This document shows, piece after piece, positions 34,877 to 43,903 of a DNA stretch of 43,903 nucleotides. The stretch's first letter is position 1; the number at the start of each line of letters is the position of its first letter. The notes beneath the pieces are model-generated. The model was given only the letters and a program-made list of their open reading frames with translations, ran no database searches and was not told the origin of the DNA. Source of the stretch: Desulfosarcina sp. OttesenSCG-928-A07 (GTDB taxonomy: Bacteria; Desulfobacterota; Desulfobacteria; Desulfobacterales; Desulfosarcinaceae). The position numbers and the translations under genes are program-made. Location of the stretch: assembly GCA_030267325.1 (NCBI GenBank), contig JAJDJS010000021.1, positions 1 to 43,903 of the forward strand. Direction: 5' to 3'.

Positions 34877-35842
34877 TTATCCCTCATCTGTTTTCAGCCA
34901 TTCACCCTGCTCAATAATCCCAGCCAGCTTTTGGGCGTCCGGCCACAGGGCGTCCAGATCCTTTCGGGAATGAACGGCAAGGGTGATGTGGTAGGTTTTT
35001 CCTTCAAAATCGCGGGGCGGCTGCACCTGAATACGCGGATCCGCCTTAAGGGCGCGGATGGTGTCGTGGTATTTTTTTTCAGCACGGCAAAGGGCCGGAT
35101 AGCGCCTGTTTTTGAACACCTGCCGCACATTCTGGACCTTCTGGGGCATCGGTGTTTCCGGATCTTCCATAATGGCTGCGATATCGGGAGCGTGTATCAC
35201 CTGTGAAACTGGAATATCATCCCGCAGGGAGATTTCTCGAACCATTTCCAGAAGCTCCCGCTGAACCCGCAGACTGGCATTAAGAGACCGCAAAAAGCTG
35301 ATCAGCGGCAACATGATATCCGGCGTCAAAGCCACCAGGGTCAGTGCAACAGGAAGTGCAATACTGCCTTCTAAAATGGCGGACTGGAGCGCGTCCGGCA
35401 TGTTGGTCACGGGCATGATCCGGTTTTTTGCAGCATCGCTGTCCGGAAGGCTTACGGACCGGGCCACCTCCTGCCAGCTTTGTCCGGGTGGTGTAAATTT
35501 GTGAATCAGGGTATAGGCGCGGGCCTGTTCAACGATATTGAGCGGTCGCTGTCCGCTGTTGTCGGCAATGGCAATGCAGGCGCATTCCAGCGGTGAACAG
35601 GTCTTTGGCAGTACGCGGGCCTGGATCAGGGTCTGGTCAAGGGCGGTCAGGGTACGGATCCGGCGAAATCCGCACACCACCAAAAATCCCCCTTGGGTTT
35701 CCGCCAGAATGGGAAACTGCAAAAGACCGACGGCGCTGATGGACAGCGCCAGATCGGTTTTATCAACAGCAGTGGTAATCTGAAAGGTAGTATCAGAAAG
35801 GTCAATCTGTGATGCGGCAATCTGCCGGACATCACTGTCCAT
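34877..35842 (-). CDS. ParB/Spo0J-like nuclease-fold protein
   Basis: A 321-residue protein with an N-terminal ParB-like domain: [30 protein letters not shown] (split here across about residues 39-68) corresponds to the CTP/phosphate-binding G-E-RR loop, but with CGFRR in place of GERR. A helical HTH-like middle follows. The C-terminus is unlike ParB. No parA, and no parS-like site, was noticed, so chromosome partition is unlikely; an RNA/DNA-binding regulatory role is possible. The start codon lies within the last 11 nt of purC, so translation is probably coupled. Confidence 0.6.
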   Translation of the reverse strand: MDSDVRQIAASQIDLSDTTFQITTAVDKTDLALSISAVGLLQFPILAETQGGFLVVCGFRRIRTLTALDQTLIQARVLPKTCSPLECACIAIADNSGQRPLNIVEQARAYTLIHKFTPPGQSWQEVARSVSLPDSDAAKNRIMPVTNMPDALQSAILEGSIALPVALTLVALTPDIMLPLISFLRSLNASLRVQRELLEMVREISLRDDIPVSQVIHAPDIAAIMEDPETPMPQKVQNVRQVFKNRRYPALCRAEKKYHDTIRALKADPRIQVQPPRDFEGKTYHITLAVHSRKDLDALWPDAQKLAGIIEQGEWLKTDEG

Positions 35843-36728
35843 GGCCGGTGCCCGTGATAAGGGCCAAGGCTTCCAGGTATTTGGCCCGCGTATTGTCAAT
35901 CACGTTCTGGGGAAGGTGGGGGCCGGGCGGCGTTTGATCCCAATCCAGAGAAAGGAGGTAATCCCTTAAATACTGTTTGTCAAAACTCTGCTGGACCCCG
36001 CCGGGCAGATAGGTGGCCTTGGGCCAGAACCGCGATGAGTCGGGTGTCAGGAGTTCATCAATGAGAATGATTTCGTCATCCAAAATCCCGAACTCAAATT
36101 TTGTGTCAGCGATGAGAATTCCCTTTTCCTCGGCCATACGGGCGCCTTTTTCATAGATGGCAAGGGAGAGCTGTCTGACCTTTTCGGCAATGGAATCCCC
36201 TACCCGGCGCCGCATCTCGTCAAAATCAATATTGATATCGTGGGTTCCGACCTCTTCTTTGGTTGAGGGCGTAAAAATCGGTTCTGGAAGGCGGTCGGAC
36301 TCCAGCAGACCTTCGGGAAGCCGAATGCCGCACACGGTCCCGTCTTTTTGATAGGATTTCCAACCGGATCCGGTAATATAGCCCCGCACCACGCATTCCA
36401 CCGGAAGGGGCCTGGCTTTTTTCACAAGCATACTGCGGCCTTCCAGATCAGCGGCATAAGGTTTGCAAATGTCCGGATAGGCGGCCACATCTGCTGTAAT
36501 CACATGGTTTTTCACCATGGACGCCATCACGTTAAACCAGTAAAGGGAAATCTGGGTCAGAACCCGTCCTTTATCGGGAATGGGATCCGGAAGCACCACA
36601 TCAAAGGCGGACATCCGGTCCGTTGCCACCATCAGAAAAGCATCTCCAAGATCATACATATCCCGGACCTTGCCCCGCTGATGCAGTTTGAGGCCGGAAA
36701 AATCTGTTTCACGAACCACCTGGGTCAT
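35832..36728 (-). CDS. purC: Phosphoribosylaminoimidazole-succinocarboxamide synthase
   Basis: The 298-residue SAICAR synthase joins CAIR with aspartate using ATP in purine synthesis. Diagnostic segments: [53 protein letters not shown] and the aspartate/ATP-binding region [11 protein letters not shown]...[14 protein letters not shown]. Length matches the eukaryote/delta-proteobacterial type. The ATG follows AAAGGAATATC. It is preceded by a short leader-like frame and hairpin (36741-36836) and followed by the overlapping ParB-like gene. Confidence 0.95.
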   Translation of the reverse strand: MTQVVRETDFSGLKLHQRGKVRDMYDLGDAFLMVATDRMSAFDVVLPDPIPDKGRVLTQISLYWFNVMASMVKNHVITADVAAYPDICKPYAADLEGRSMLVKKARPLPVECVVRGYITGSGWKSYQKDGTVCGIRLPEGLLESDRLPEPIFTPSTKEEVGTHDINIDFDEMRRRVGDSIAEKVRQLSLAIYEKGARMAEEKGILIADTKFEFGILDDEIILIDELLTPDSSRFWPKATYLPGGVQQSFDKQYLRDYLLSLDWDQTPPGPHLPQNVIDNTRAKYLEALALITGTGHGQ

Positions 36729-36740
36729 TTTGATATTCCT

Positions 36741-36836
36741 TTAGTTTAAGGTAAAACCCGCTGCATTGATGCGGTCTCAGCAGAGTTTGGGGTCCAGGCA
36801 GAAGTGGCCGCGTTTGAGGCCAGATTGAGTTTCCAT
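36741..36836 (-). other. Short leader-like reading frame with in-frame TGA after a Cys codon
   Basis: The minus-strand ATG at 36836, behind GAGGGGG, opens a frame METQSGLKRGHFCLDPKLC that meets TGA at 36777-36779. If TGA were read through, a further DRINAAGFTLN follows to TAA at 36741. The segment just after the TGA can form the hairpin ACCGC/GCGGGT. It could be a 19-residue leader peptide or a small selenoprotein candidate; neither is proven. Confidence 0.25.
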
Positions 36837-37162
36837 GTTCCCCCTCACCACCGTCGAACCTTTCAACAACAGCGGCAGGCAAATAAAAAAAGAAACAGCG
36901 TTTCCAGAGCCTTCTTGCCGCAAAGGTCTTTGCCAAAGTCCTGTTCTTTTCGCATGATTCGGAAAAAAACAGGCCTGATTTCCGTCTGTTCACAGGTTTT
37001 TTGAATGGAAGAACAACTGCGCTTATTCGGTGGCAAGAGGATGCGCGGCACCCTCAATTTCAGAATGAACAGACAAAACAGGCCTTAAAATACAGAAGCA
37101 CTTTATCCTGTTTGCGATTTTATTGTCAATAATCGGGGCTGTGGCACACGTTAAAAAACGTA

Positions 37163-37190
37163 TTGACATTCCCATTCGATATGATATCAA
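37163..37190 (+). promoter_or_regulatory. Sigma-70-like promoter of mdh
   Basis: A perfect TTGACA (37163-37168) and TATCAA (37185-37190) lie 16 nt apart, about 75 nt before the mdh ATG. The ribosome binding site CGGAGAG lies at about 37250. Confidence 0.45.
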
Positions 37191-37235
37191 ACCAGCAGAA
37201 TATAAAGTAAATTCAATAATTATAGAGTATTCTAA

Positions 37236-38198
<963 letters not shown>

Positions 38199-38200
38199 TT

Positions 38201-38998
38201 TCAGTTCCCGGTTTTCAGATCCCCATCATTTCCGGGGCGGACCTCAGATTCCGCCCCGGATTCCAGTTTTTTCATGATTTCCTGCATATCCTTCCAGACA
38301 TCGCGCTTTTTTTCGGGATTTCTCAAGAGAAACGCCGGATGAAAAGTGGGCATCACGGGTATGCCGTTCCATTCCTGAAAAATTCCCCGCAGCCGGGAGA
38401 CGGGGGTTTGGGTGTTCAGAAGCGCACCAGCAGCCACATTTCCCAGCGTACAGATCATCCTGGGGCGGATCGCCATGAGCTGACGGTGAAGAAATGGAAG
38501 GCAGCAGCGGATTTCATCCACCGCGGGCGCACGGTTCTCCGGCGGACGGCATTTGACCACATTGGCAATGTACACTTTCTCTCGTGAAAGCTTCATGGCC
38601 CCAATAATCTGGGTGAGAAGCTGGCCCGCCTTTCCCACAAACGGGCGGCCGGTCTGGTCTTCTTCAAACCCCGGTCCTTCACCCACAAAGACAAGACGGG
38701 CTAAAGGGTCTCCCTCGCCAAATACAAGGCAGGAGCGTCCCTGATGCAAAGAACATCGAGTGCAGTTTTCCAGATCCTCCCGAATCCGGTCCAGCCTGTC
38801 TTTGGGGGAGGTCATAGGTTTCAGCGCCTCGGAACCAGATGCCGAAAAAGGGTCCGATGTTTCGGGAAATCCCAGTTGGTTCAGGGCCGAGAGACCGGCC
38901 TCAGTGCAGTCAAATCCAGTGCATCCAAGCTGCTTCAGATAGAAAAGGGTATTACGGATACGGGTGAGTTCTTTCACCAGCGGAGAAGAGGCGGTCAT
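38201..38998 (-). CDS. Family 4 uracil-DNA glycosylase (Fe-S)
   Basis: A 265-residue enzyme removing uracil from DNA. The family 4 motif A is clear: FVGEGPGFEEDQTGRPFVGKAG, and motif B appears as MPTFHPAFLLRN. The cluster-binding Cys are visible in ENCTRCSL near the start of the domain and in the VKCRPP and IRPRMICTLG segments. The N-terminal ~80 residues are an extra helical/linker region. The 3' end contains the mdh terminator hairpin. Its start is 55 nt downstream of coaBC on the same strand. Confidence 0.92.
   Translation of the reverse strand: MTASSPLVKELTRIRNTLFYLKQLGCTGFDCTEAGLSALNQLGFPETSDPFSASGSEALKPMTSPKDRLDRIREDLENCTRCSLHQGRSCLVFGEGDPLARLVFVGEGPGFEEDQTGRPFVGKAGQLLTQIIGAMKLSREKVYIANVVKCRPPENRAPAVDEIRCCLPFLHRQLMAIRPRMICTLGNVAAGALLNTQTPVSRLRGIFQEWNGIPVMPTFHPAFLLRNPEKKRDVWKDMQEIMKKLESGAESEVRPGNDGDLKTGN
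38231..38272 (+). terminator. Intrinsic terminator of mdh, embedded in the opposing glycosylase gene
   Basis: A perfect 10-bp GC-rich stem TCCGGGGCGG (38231-38240) and CCGCCCCGGA (38251-38260) is followed, five bases later, by a run of six T (about 38267-38272). It lies 33 nt after the mdh stop codon. Confidence 0.75.
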
Positions 38999-39052
38999 GG
39001 CAGAGGGCGGATTCCAAAAATAGGAGTCATCGAAAGATCGTCTCGGGTCGTC

Positions 39053-40279
39053 TTAAAATGATGGGGATGTCTTTTTTCGGACCAGATCCACCACCTGGTC
39101 CAGGATTCGGTTGGCTGCCGCGCTTTTATCCATGAGATCCAGATGCAGGCATCGACCATCGGCAAAAAACAGGGAAATACGGTTGGTGTCCGCACAAAAT
39201 CCGCAATCCGCAGGACCAATGGGATTGGCAACAATCATGTCCAGCCCTTTTTCTTCTGTCTTTTTGCGGGCATAGGTCTCCATCTCGTGGGTTTCAGCGG
39301 CAAACCCCACCAGAACCTGGCCCGGCGGCTTGCATCGGCCAAGGGTTTTTAAAATGTCCGTGGTCCGGGTCAGGCAAAGGGAAACATCTTCTTCGCCTTT
39401 TTTCACTTTCCGGTCTTCATACACCAGCGGCCGGTAATCGGAAACCGCCGCCACCTTGATGATGACATCCGCCTCTCCTGCACGGGCAAACACTGCTTCA
39501 GCCATTTCGTCACTGGTCACCACCGAAACCGTCTCCACATTAAAAGGCGGCAAAATGGCAACCGGACCTGTGATCAGCGTCACCTTTGCCCCCCGGTTTT
39601 CCGCGGCGCGGGCAATCGCATAGCCCATTTTTCCAGAAGAGGGATTGCTGACAAACCGGACCGGATCAATAAATTCCCGTGTGGGACCGGCCGTGACCAG
39701 TACTTTCTTTCCTTCCAGGTCGTGGGGCGTTAGCAGGCAGATGAGCCGGTCAAGGATTTCCCCAGGCTCCGGAAGGCGACCCGGACCAACCGCCTTGCAG
39801 GCCAGCTCCCCCACACCCGGCGACACAATTTGGACATCGTCCGCTTCCAGGCGGCTGAGATTGCGCTGGGTGGCAGGATGGGCAAACATATCAGCATTCA
39901 TGGACGGGCAGATCATCACCGGGCAGGTCACGGCCAGCATGAAGGTCGAAAGGGCGTCGTCAGCAATGCCATTTGCCAATTTCGCCACCATATTGGCCGT
40001 AGCCGGCGCGATCACAACAGCCTGGGCCGACTCGGCCCAGTCAATATGGCGGATGGTCGTATCCGGGGTGTCTTCTAAAACATCCAGATACACAGGACTT
40101 CCCGAAAGTGTGGCAAACGTCAGGGGAGCGACAAACCGGGTGGCGGCAGCCGTCATGATCACCCGCACCCGTGCCCCGTGTTTCACCAATTGCCGGAGCA
40201 GCTCCACACTTTTATAGGCCGCAATACCGCCGCACACGCCCAGAACGATCTGTTTGTTTTTAAGAACGGTCTCTTTCAT
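39053..40279 (-). CDS. coaBC: Bifunctional phosphopantothenoylcysteine decarboxylase / phosphopantothenate-cysteine ligase
   Basis: A 408-residue coenzyme A synthesis enzyme. The N-terminal flavoprotein decarboxylase (CoaC, about 1-190) begins IVLGVCGGIAAYKSVELLRQL, has catalytic His78 in TIRHIDWAES and the substrate-binding CPSMNADMFAHPA. The CoaB ligase domain (about 195-408) has KVLVTAGPTREFIDPVRFVSN, SSGKMGYAIARAA and a C-terminal KGLDMIVANPI. Length and order match the common bacterial fusion. It lies between the glycosylase and the ftsB-like gene on the same strand. Confidence 0.95.
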   Translation of the reverse strand: MKETVLKNKQIVLGVCGGIAAYKSVELLRQLVKHGARVRVIMTAAATRFVAPLTFATLSGSPVYLDVLEDTPDTTIRHIDWAESAQAVVIAPATANMVAKLANGIADDALSTFMLAVTCPVMICPSMNADMFAHPATQRNLSRLEADDVQIVSPGVGELACKAVGPGRLPEPGEILDRLICLLTPHDLEGKKVLVTAGPTREFIDPVRFVSNPSSGKMGYAIARAAENRGAKVTLITGPVAILPPFNVETVSVVTSDEMAEAVFARAGEADVIIKVAAVSDYRPLVYEDRKVKKGEEDVSLCLTRTTDILKTLGRCKPPGQVLVGFAAETHEMETYARKKTEEKGLDMIVANPIGPADCGFCADTNRISLFFADGRCLHLDLMDKSAAANRILDQVVDLVRKKTSPSF

Positions 40280-40365
40280 TGGATATCTTTTACCATCCCG
40301 GGTTTATCCCGAAATCAGGTCTGCTTCCTCGTGTCTGTGAAGGCTGGGTGCAGGTATAAAATGAA

Positions 40366-40698
40366 TTATGGGGCTTGTTTGCCATGGGACGGCTGTGCAT
40401 TTTTGTTTCCATTGGTTCTCTGAAAAATCACCACCACGTCGTCCCGGCCGATCATCCCCAGTTCACTTCGTGCCACCCATTCAATATACGTCGGATCTTT
40501 TTGGAGTCGCTCAATGACTTGGTAAAGCTCAACATTGTCTCTGGCTACAGTCTCATTTTTTTCCTTGATGGCCTGTTCTTCTTCCTTGAGCCGGGACAGT
40601 TCAACAAGGCCCTTGTCGCTGAACAGGATCACGAACAGAAAAACCGTTAACGCAAACGCCCCGCCCAGCACACTCCATTTCAGCCTGTTCTGTATCAT
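40366..40698 (-). CDS. FtsB/DivIC-family septum formation protein
   Basis: A 110-residue bitopic membrane protein: a short cytoplasmic N-terminus, one transmembrane helix (SVLGGAFALTVFLFVILF) and a coiled coil (VELSRLKEEEQAIKEKNETV) with a C-terminal DPTYIEWVARSELGMIGRDDVVV typical of FtsB/DivIC. These proteins bridge FtsL and FtsQ in the divisome. I chose ATG at 40698, which overlaps the murJ stop by ATGA, over the upstream in-frame ATG at 40740 inside murJ. The link with murJ is functionally consistent (cell wall and division). Confidence 0.82.
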   Translation of the reverse strand: MIQNRLKWSVLGGAFALTVFLFVILFSDKGLVELSRLKEEEQAIKEKNETVARDNVELYQVIERLQKDPTYIEWVARSELGMIGRDDVVVIFQRTNGNKNAQPSHGKQAP

Positions 40699-42290
40699 CT
40701 CAAAAGCCTTTTTTTGATTAGACGCACCATCTGCTGCCATTCGGGAATTTTCAAAAGCCAGGCCGCTCCTGAAAAAATCCCCATCCCCACGCCAACAGCA
40801 ACAGAAACTCCCGTAAGCAAGTGAAAAAATCCAGCAGGGTCCGCATCCGGTACAATCTGTTGAAATATCCAGACCGCCGCCATCGCCATCAGGGCTGTGG
40901 CCACAAGCGTTTTACCCGTGCTGGCACCGATTTTTTGCCAGCGGATGGTTCCCAGCCGTTTTCTAAGGGCCCAGACCAAGAGGATCAGGTTGACGGCCGA
41001 GGCCAGGGATGTGGCCAAGGCCAGTCCGCTGTGGGCCATGGAATCCATGAGCGCCATTCCCAGGAGGATGTTGACCCCAATGGAAATCGTGGCCATCTGC
41101 ACCGGCGTCCGGGTATCCTGAAGCGCATAAAACACCGAAACCACAATCCGTACTGCAGAAAATGCCCACAAACCCAGACAATAGTACAAAAGGGCATCAG
41201 CGGTCAATCGGGTGGTGTGGGCGTCAAAGGCGCCGCGTTTGAATAAAAGCGCAACAATAGGTTCCCGGAGCACAATCATCCCCACCATGGCAGGAAGGGT
41301 GATGAACAGCACCAGGCTGATGGCATGGCCAAAGGTTTCGCCGATGCCCGCGGTATCATGGGCAGCAGCCTGCCGGGACAGGCTGGGAAGGACGGCCGTG
41401 GCGGTTGCCGTGGCAAAAATTCCCAGAGGAAACTGCACCAACCGGTCCGCATAATACAAATAGGAGACACTGCCTTCGGGCAAAAGAGATGCCAGAAGCG
41501 TTCCCACCAGCATATTGATCTGATAGACTGCGGCGCCGAAAATGGTGGGCAGCATAAGGAGGCCCACCTGTTTCATGGCCGGGTGCCACAGCCCGGACCG
41601 TTTCCAGAACCGGATGCCGTAACGCACCAGAAAGGGCAGTTGAAGGGCCAGTTGAAGCGCCCCGCCGATCAAAACACCGATGGAAAGACCGATCACCCGA
41701 ACTATTTCCGCTTCTGAAAAAAAGGAGGCTGTCACCACCGCGGCGATCATGGCAATGTTCAGCAGTACCGGCGCAACAGCAGGGGCTGCAAAATGCCCCA
41801 GGACATTTAAAATCCCCATACACAGGGCGACAAGTCCAATAAATACGATATAGGGAAACATCAGCCGGGTAAGGGTGATGGTCAGGGCCAGTTTTTCCGG
41901 TGATGCGGAAAATCCGGGCGCAATGACATAAATAATCCAGGGTGTGGTAAAAATACCCACAAGGGACACCCCCACCAGAATCAGAAACAGGAGTTTCATG
42001 GCGCTGATGGCCAATTGGGTAGCGCTTTCCCGGTCACCCCGGATCAGGATTTCAGTAAATACTGGCACAAAGGCGATGCTCAGTGACCCTTCACCAAAAA
42101 GCCGGCGCAGCAGGTTGGGAATCCTGAACGCCGCAATAAAGGCATCCGCCGCCATACCGGCCCCAAAAAAAGAGGCCACCACCATATCCCGGAGATAACC
42201 GAAAATCCGGCTGAAGAGCGTCGCCACCCCCACCACGCCGGCCGCGCGGGTGACCTTTCGCTTCTCACTGTCTGTTTCGTTGGGGTCCAC
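40695..42290 (-). CDS. murJ: Lipid II flippase MurJ (MviN)
   Basis: A 531-residue polytopic membrane protein of the MOP exporter superfamily that flips lipid II for peptidoglycan synthesis. It has about fourteen hydrophobic segments. The conserved N-terminal block TLFSRIFGYLRDMVVASFFG, containing the key Arg residues, and DAFIAAFRIPNLLRRLFGEGSLSIAFVPVF are characteristic. Other typical segments are LLFKRGAFDAHTT and YALQDTRTP. It is divergent from rpsT (133 nt apart) and translationally coupled to the FtsB-like gene. Confidence 0.95.
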   Translation of the reverse strand: MDPNETDSEKRKVTRAAGVVGVATLFSRIFGYLRDMVVASFFGAGMAADAFIAAFRIPNLLRRLFGEGSLSIAFVPVFTEILIRGDRESATQLAISAMKLLFLILVGVSLVGIFTTPWIIYVIAPGFSASPEKLALTITLTRLMFPYIVFIGLVALCMGILNVLGHFAAPAVAPVLLNIAMIAAVVTASFFSEAEIVRVIGLSIGVLIGGALQLALQLPFLVRYGIRFWKRSGLWHPAMKQVGLLMLPTIFGAAVYQINMLVGTLLASLLPEGSVSYLYYADRLVQFPLGIFATATATAVLPSLSRQAAAHDTAGIGETFGHAISLVLFITLPAMVGMIVLREPIVALLFKRGAFDAHTTRLTADALLYYCLGLWAFSAVRIVVSVFYALQDTRTPVQMATISIGVNILLGMALMDSMAHSGLALATSLASAVNLILLVWALRKRLGTIRWQKIGASTGKTLVATALMAMAAVWIFQQIVPDADPAGFFHLLTGVSVAVGVGMGIFSGAAWLLKIPEWQQMVRLIKKRLLR

Positions 42291-42423
42291 GGGTATTATC
42301 CTGTCTGATTGCCGCTCAATATCTGCAAAGTTCCTTGACTTACCCGATTTTTTTGGGTATCGGAAGTGTTTTGTTGTGAGTCCTCAATTATTTTCGAATT
42401 CTTTCCGAAAGGAGCAATGGAAG

Positions 42424-42687
42424 GTGGCAAACCATAAATCAGCGTTAAAACGTGCCGGCCAGAATGCCCGGCGCCGGCTGCGGAACCGGACGGTACAGAC
42501 CCGTGTAAAAAATGCGGTAAAAGATGTGAGACAAGCTGTTGCTGAAAATGCGGATAATTGCGTGGCGCGGCTGGTCGCTGCCCAGTCTGATATTGCCAAA
42601 GCCGCAAAAAAAGGCGTTCTTCACAGAAAAACCGCTTCCCGAAAAATTTCCCGTCTCGCTCGGCTGGTCAACGCCCAGAGGGCGTAA
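42424..42687 (+). CDS. rpsT: 30S ribosomal protein S20
   Basis: An 87-residue basic helical protein: ANHKSALKRAGQNARRRLRN at the N-terminus, then VKNAVKDVRQAV and AAKKGVLHRKTASRKISRLA. It binds 16S rRNA early in 30S assembly. The start is GTG at 42424, 9 nt after GGAG (42411-42414); the ATG at 42416 is out of frame. A GTG start in S20 resembles the weak-initiation, self-regulated situation known for this gene in other bacteria. The upstream open frame to 42250 is not conserved-looking. Confidence 0.96.
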   Translation: MANHKSALKRAGQNARRRLRNRTVQTRVKNAVKDVRQAVAENADNCVARLVAAQSDIAKAAKKGVLHRKTASRKISRLARLVNAQRA

Positions 42688-42728
42688 CTGATACGGTAAT
42701 TTTTGACCCATCCGACGCCGGAGAATCG

Positions 42729-42830
42729 TGTCTGCCCATGTTTTCAGGGGGGCGTATCTTCCCCATCACCGGCAGACAACCTGACAGATGGACGAATTTC
42801 TGATTTTAAAACAGATTTCGTCCATTTGTG
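42729..42830 (+). promoter_or_regulatory. Two strong hairpins between rpsT and the next gene
   Basis: TGTCTGCC (42729-42736) pairs perfectly with GGCAGACA (42771-42778), with an inner GGGG/CCCC pair. A second stem CAGATGGACGAA (42785-42796) pairs with TTCGTCCATTTG (42817-42828), 12 bp with one G-U. Neither is followed by a T-run, so they may be an RNA leader or processing site rather than simple terminators. Confidence 0.5.
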
Positions 42831-42883
42831 TATGGGGAGGTCAAAACTCAGCACGGCGAGAACGCTGAACAGGAGGACCGCCG

Positions 42884-43903
42884 GTGCGATTACTCACCAA
42901 AGCCCAAAAAGCGCGATATGCCATCCGTGAATTCAAAACCCTGACCGATGCCATGGCCATCCGTGGGTTTTACCGTCCCAACGGAAAGATGGGCAGCGCC
43001 CTGATGCAGTGTCTGCGCAACCTGAGCCCGGAAATTTACGGAAGCATGAACGATCCCCGGGTGGTGGAACTCAAGGGCCTGGAATACGTCATTGACCGCC
43101 TTCCCAAAGGCATTGAAGCCTGCAACCGCATTATTCTGACAGAAGAAGATCCCTTTCGGAGCGGCGAGCGGGAACCGGTGATTCCCTTAAAACGCCGCCG
43201 CACCTGTTACCGGGTGGGTCCCCATGAAATGTGTTTCGTGATCACCCGGGGCCTTAGCGAAATTTACGATATTCTCACCCACATGACCTTTCTGTTGGGG
43301 GAAGCGCAAAAAATCCAGAACCGGATGGCGGACGATTCCGGGCATCCCTCCATCGAATGGAAGGTTCTGGAACGTCAGCTAAAGGCTGAAGATCCGATCT
43401 CCGGTGCTGACGAGGAGCAGGCCCTGTGGAGTCTTTCCATCATTTTGGGGCGTCCCTTTGAAGAAACCCGCAGCACCTTTCATTACCTTTCCGCCAACCA
43501 GAAGGAATTTGACAGCAACAACGGCCTTTTCCGTCTGATCTACAATCTGGGAAAGCGCATTGAAGCCGAACTTCACAATCCCGAAGAAGCCATTGTCATT
43601 TACCTCACGCCCTCGCTGATGCAGGTCATCGGCCAGCAGGAATATGAAAAATGCTGGGCCGCAGATATCAAGACCCATCTGGTCCGGAAAAACCTCCAAC
43701 ACCGGCCGATCCATGTGATCAGTGCCAACATGCACAGCGTGGTGAATGCACTCTACGGTTTTTCCGCGCTTTCCCATATCGGGAAAACCATTGATGCGTC
43801 GTCCTATGATTTTTTCGACACCCTCCGCCATTACCCGGAAGAGATCGAAACCTTTGCCTCAGCCAATGGACTTTCCATTCTGCCGGATCGTTCCGGAACC
43901 CAT
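42884..43903 (+). CDS. Unrecognised protein of at least 340 residues, truncated by window edge
   Basis: It starts at GTG 42884, 7 nt after AGGAGG (42871-42876), and remains open to the last base. The visible part begins with a helix-rich, basic region (VRLLTKAQKARYAIREFK, with YRPNGKMGSALMQCLR). There are no signal peptide or membrane segments. A segment KRRRTCYRVGPHEMCFVITRGLSEIYDILTHMTF (about 105-140) and IYLTPSLMQVIGQQEYEKCW are distinctive. I do not recognise a catalytic motif. It may belong to a DUF family found in Desulfobacterota (possibly DUF6909), but I am not sure. Confidence 0.75.
   Translation, partial: MRLLTKAQKARYAIREFKTLTDAMAIRGFYRPNGKMGSALMQCLRNLSPEIYGSMNDPRVVELKGLEYVIDRLPKGIEACNRIILTEEDPFRSGEREPVIPLKRRRTCYRVGPHEMCFVITRGLSEIYDILTHMTFLLGEAQKIQNRMADDSGHPSIEWKVLERQLKAEDPISGADEEQALWSLSIILGRPFEETRSTFHYLSANQKEFDSNNGLFRLIYNLGKRIEAELHNPEEAIVIYLTPSLMQVIGQQEYEKCWAADIKTHLVRKNLQHRPIHVISANMHSVVNALYGFSALSHIGKTIDASSYDFFDTLRHYPEEIETFASANGLSILPDRSGTH

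Noticed and set aside
34877..35842. Chromosome-partition locus (parAB)
   Set aside because: No ParA gene and no parS-like palindrome nearby, and the ParB-like loop is altered.
36850..37100. Possible 6S or other structured RNA in the purC-mdh gap
   Set aside because: I could not trace a consistent secondary structure or a promoter/terminator pair by eye.

Overview
The window looks like chromosomal DNA from a strictly anaerobic, probably sulfate-reducing member of the Desulfobacterota (Desulfobacteria). This is inferred from gene families and not from a marker search. The families are indolepyruvate:ferredoxin oxidoreductase, an ATP-dependent radical-type dehydratase activator with its iron-sulfur partner, paired AMP-forming CoA ligases, a PlsB-type acyltransferase and a DUF3786-like protein. 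Genes are closely packed and most start after clear GGAGG-type ribosome binding sites. No tRNA, rRNA, CRISPR array, integrase or intact transposase was seen.

Layout. 1-2490 (minus) is the N-terminal part of a large Ig-repeat surface adhesin. 3580-7211 is an Mla-type lipid transport operon: STAS-permease, ATPase, MCE protein and lipoprotein. 7241-9597 (minus) holds a secreted thermonuclease and an AidB-like acyl-CoA dehydrogenase. 10103-14716 is a single 1537-residue TIR-NACHT-WD40 protein with 13 near-identical WD repeats, a candidate stand-alone immune sensor. 14820-25590 looks like a 2-oxo-acid/acyl-CoA module: iorBA (minus), a divergent Lrp regulator, then a tandem-ACT protein, a ketopantoate-reductase-like dehydrogenase, a 2-hydroxyacyl-CoA dehydratase activator, a single dehydratase-like Fe-S subunit and two CoA ligases. 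25907-28631 holds cobU and modABC. 28933-32959 holds an Old-Yellow-type enzyme and a PlsB-like acyltransferase. 32971-43903 is mostly housekeeping (purC, mdh, family 4 uracil-DNA glycosylase, coaBC, ftsB/divIC-like, murJ, rpsT), mixed with a SAP/HNH-like protein, a small membrane protein, a DUF3786 protein, a ParB-like protein and an unrecognised truncated gene at the right edge.

The non-coding DNA holds several unexplained elements. A ~115-bp element with terminal inverted repeats occurs three times (18216, 25746, 30119), and one copy lies beside a second ~98-bp inverted-repeat element. Hairpins sharing the core CCCTCTCCACCCTTTGGG occur at 14725 and 21072. A tiny reading frame just upstream of purC has an in-frame TGA directly after a Cys codon.

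The most interesting items are the TIR-NACHT-WD40 protein, the one-subunit dehydratase/activator cluster with its two ligases, and the dispersed mobile-like repeat.
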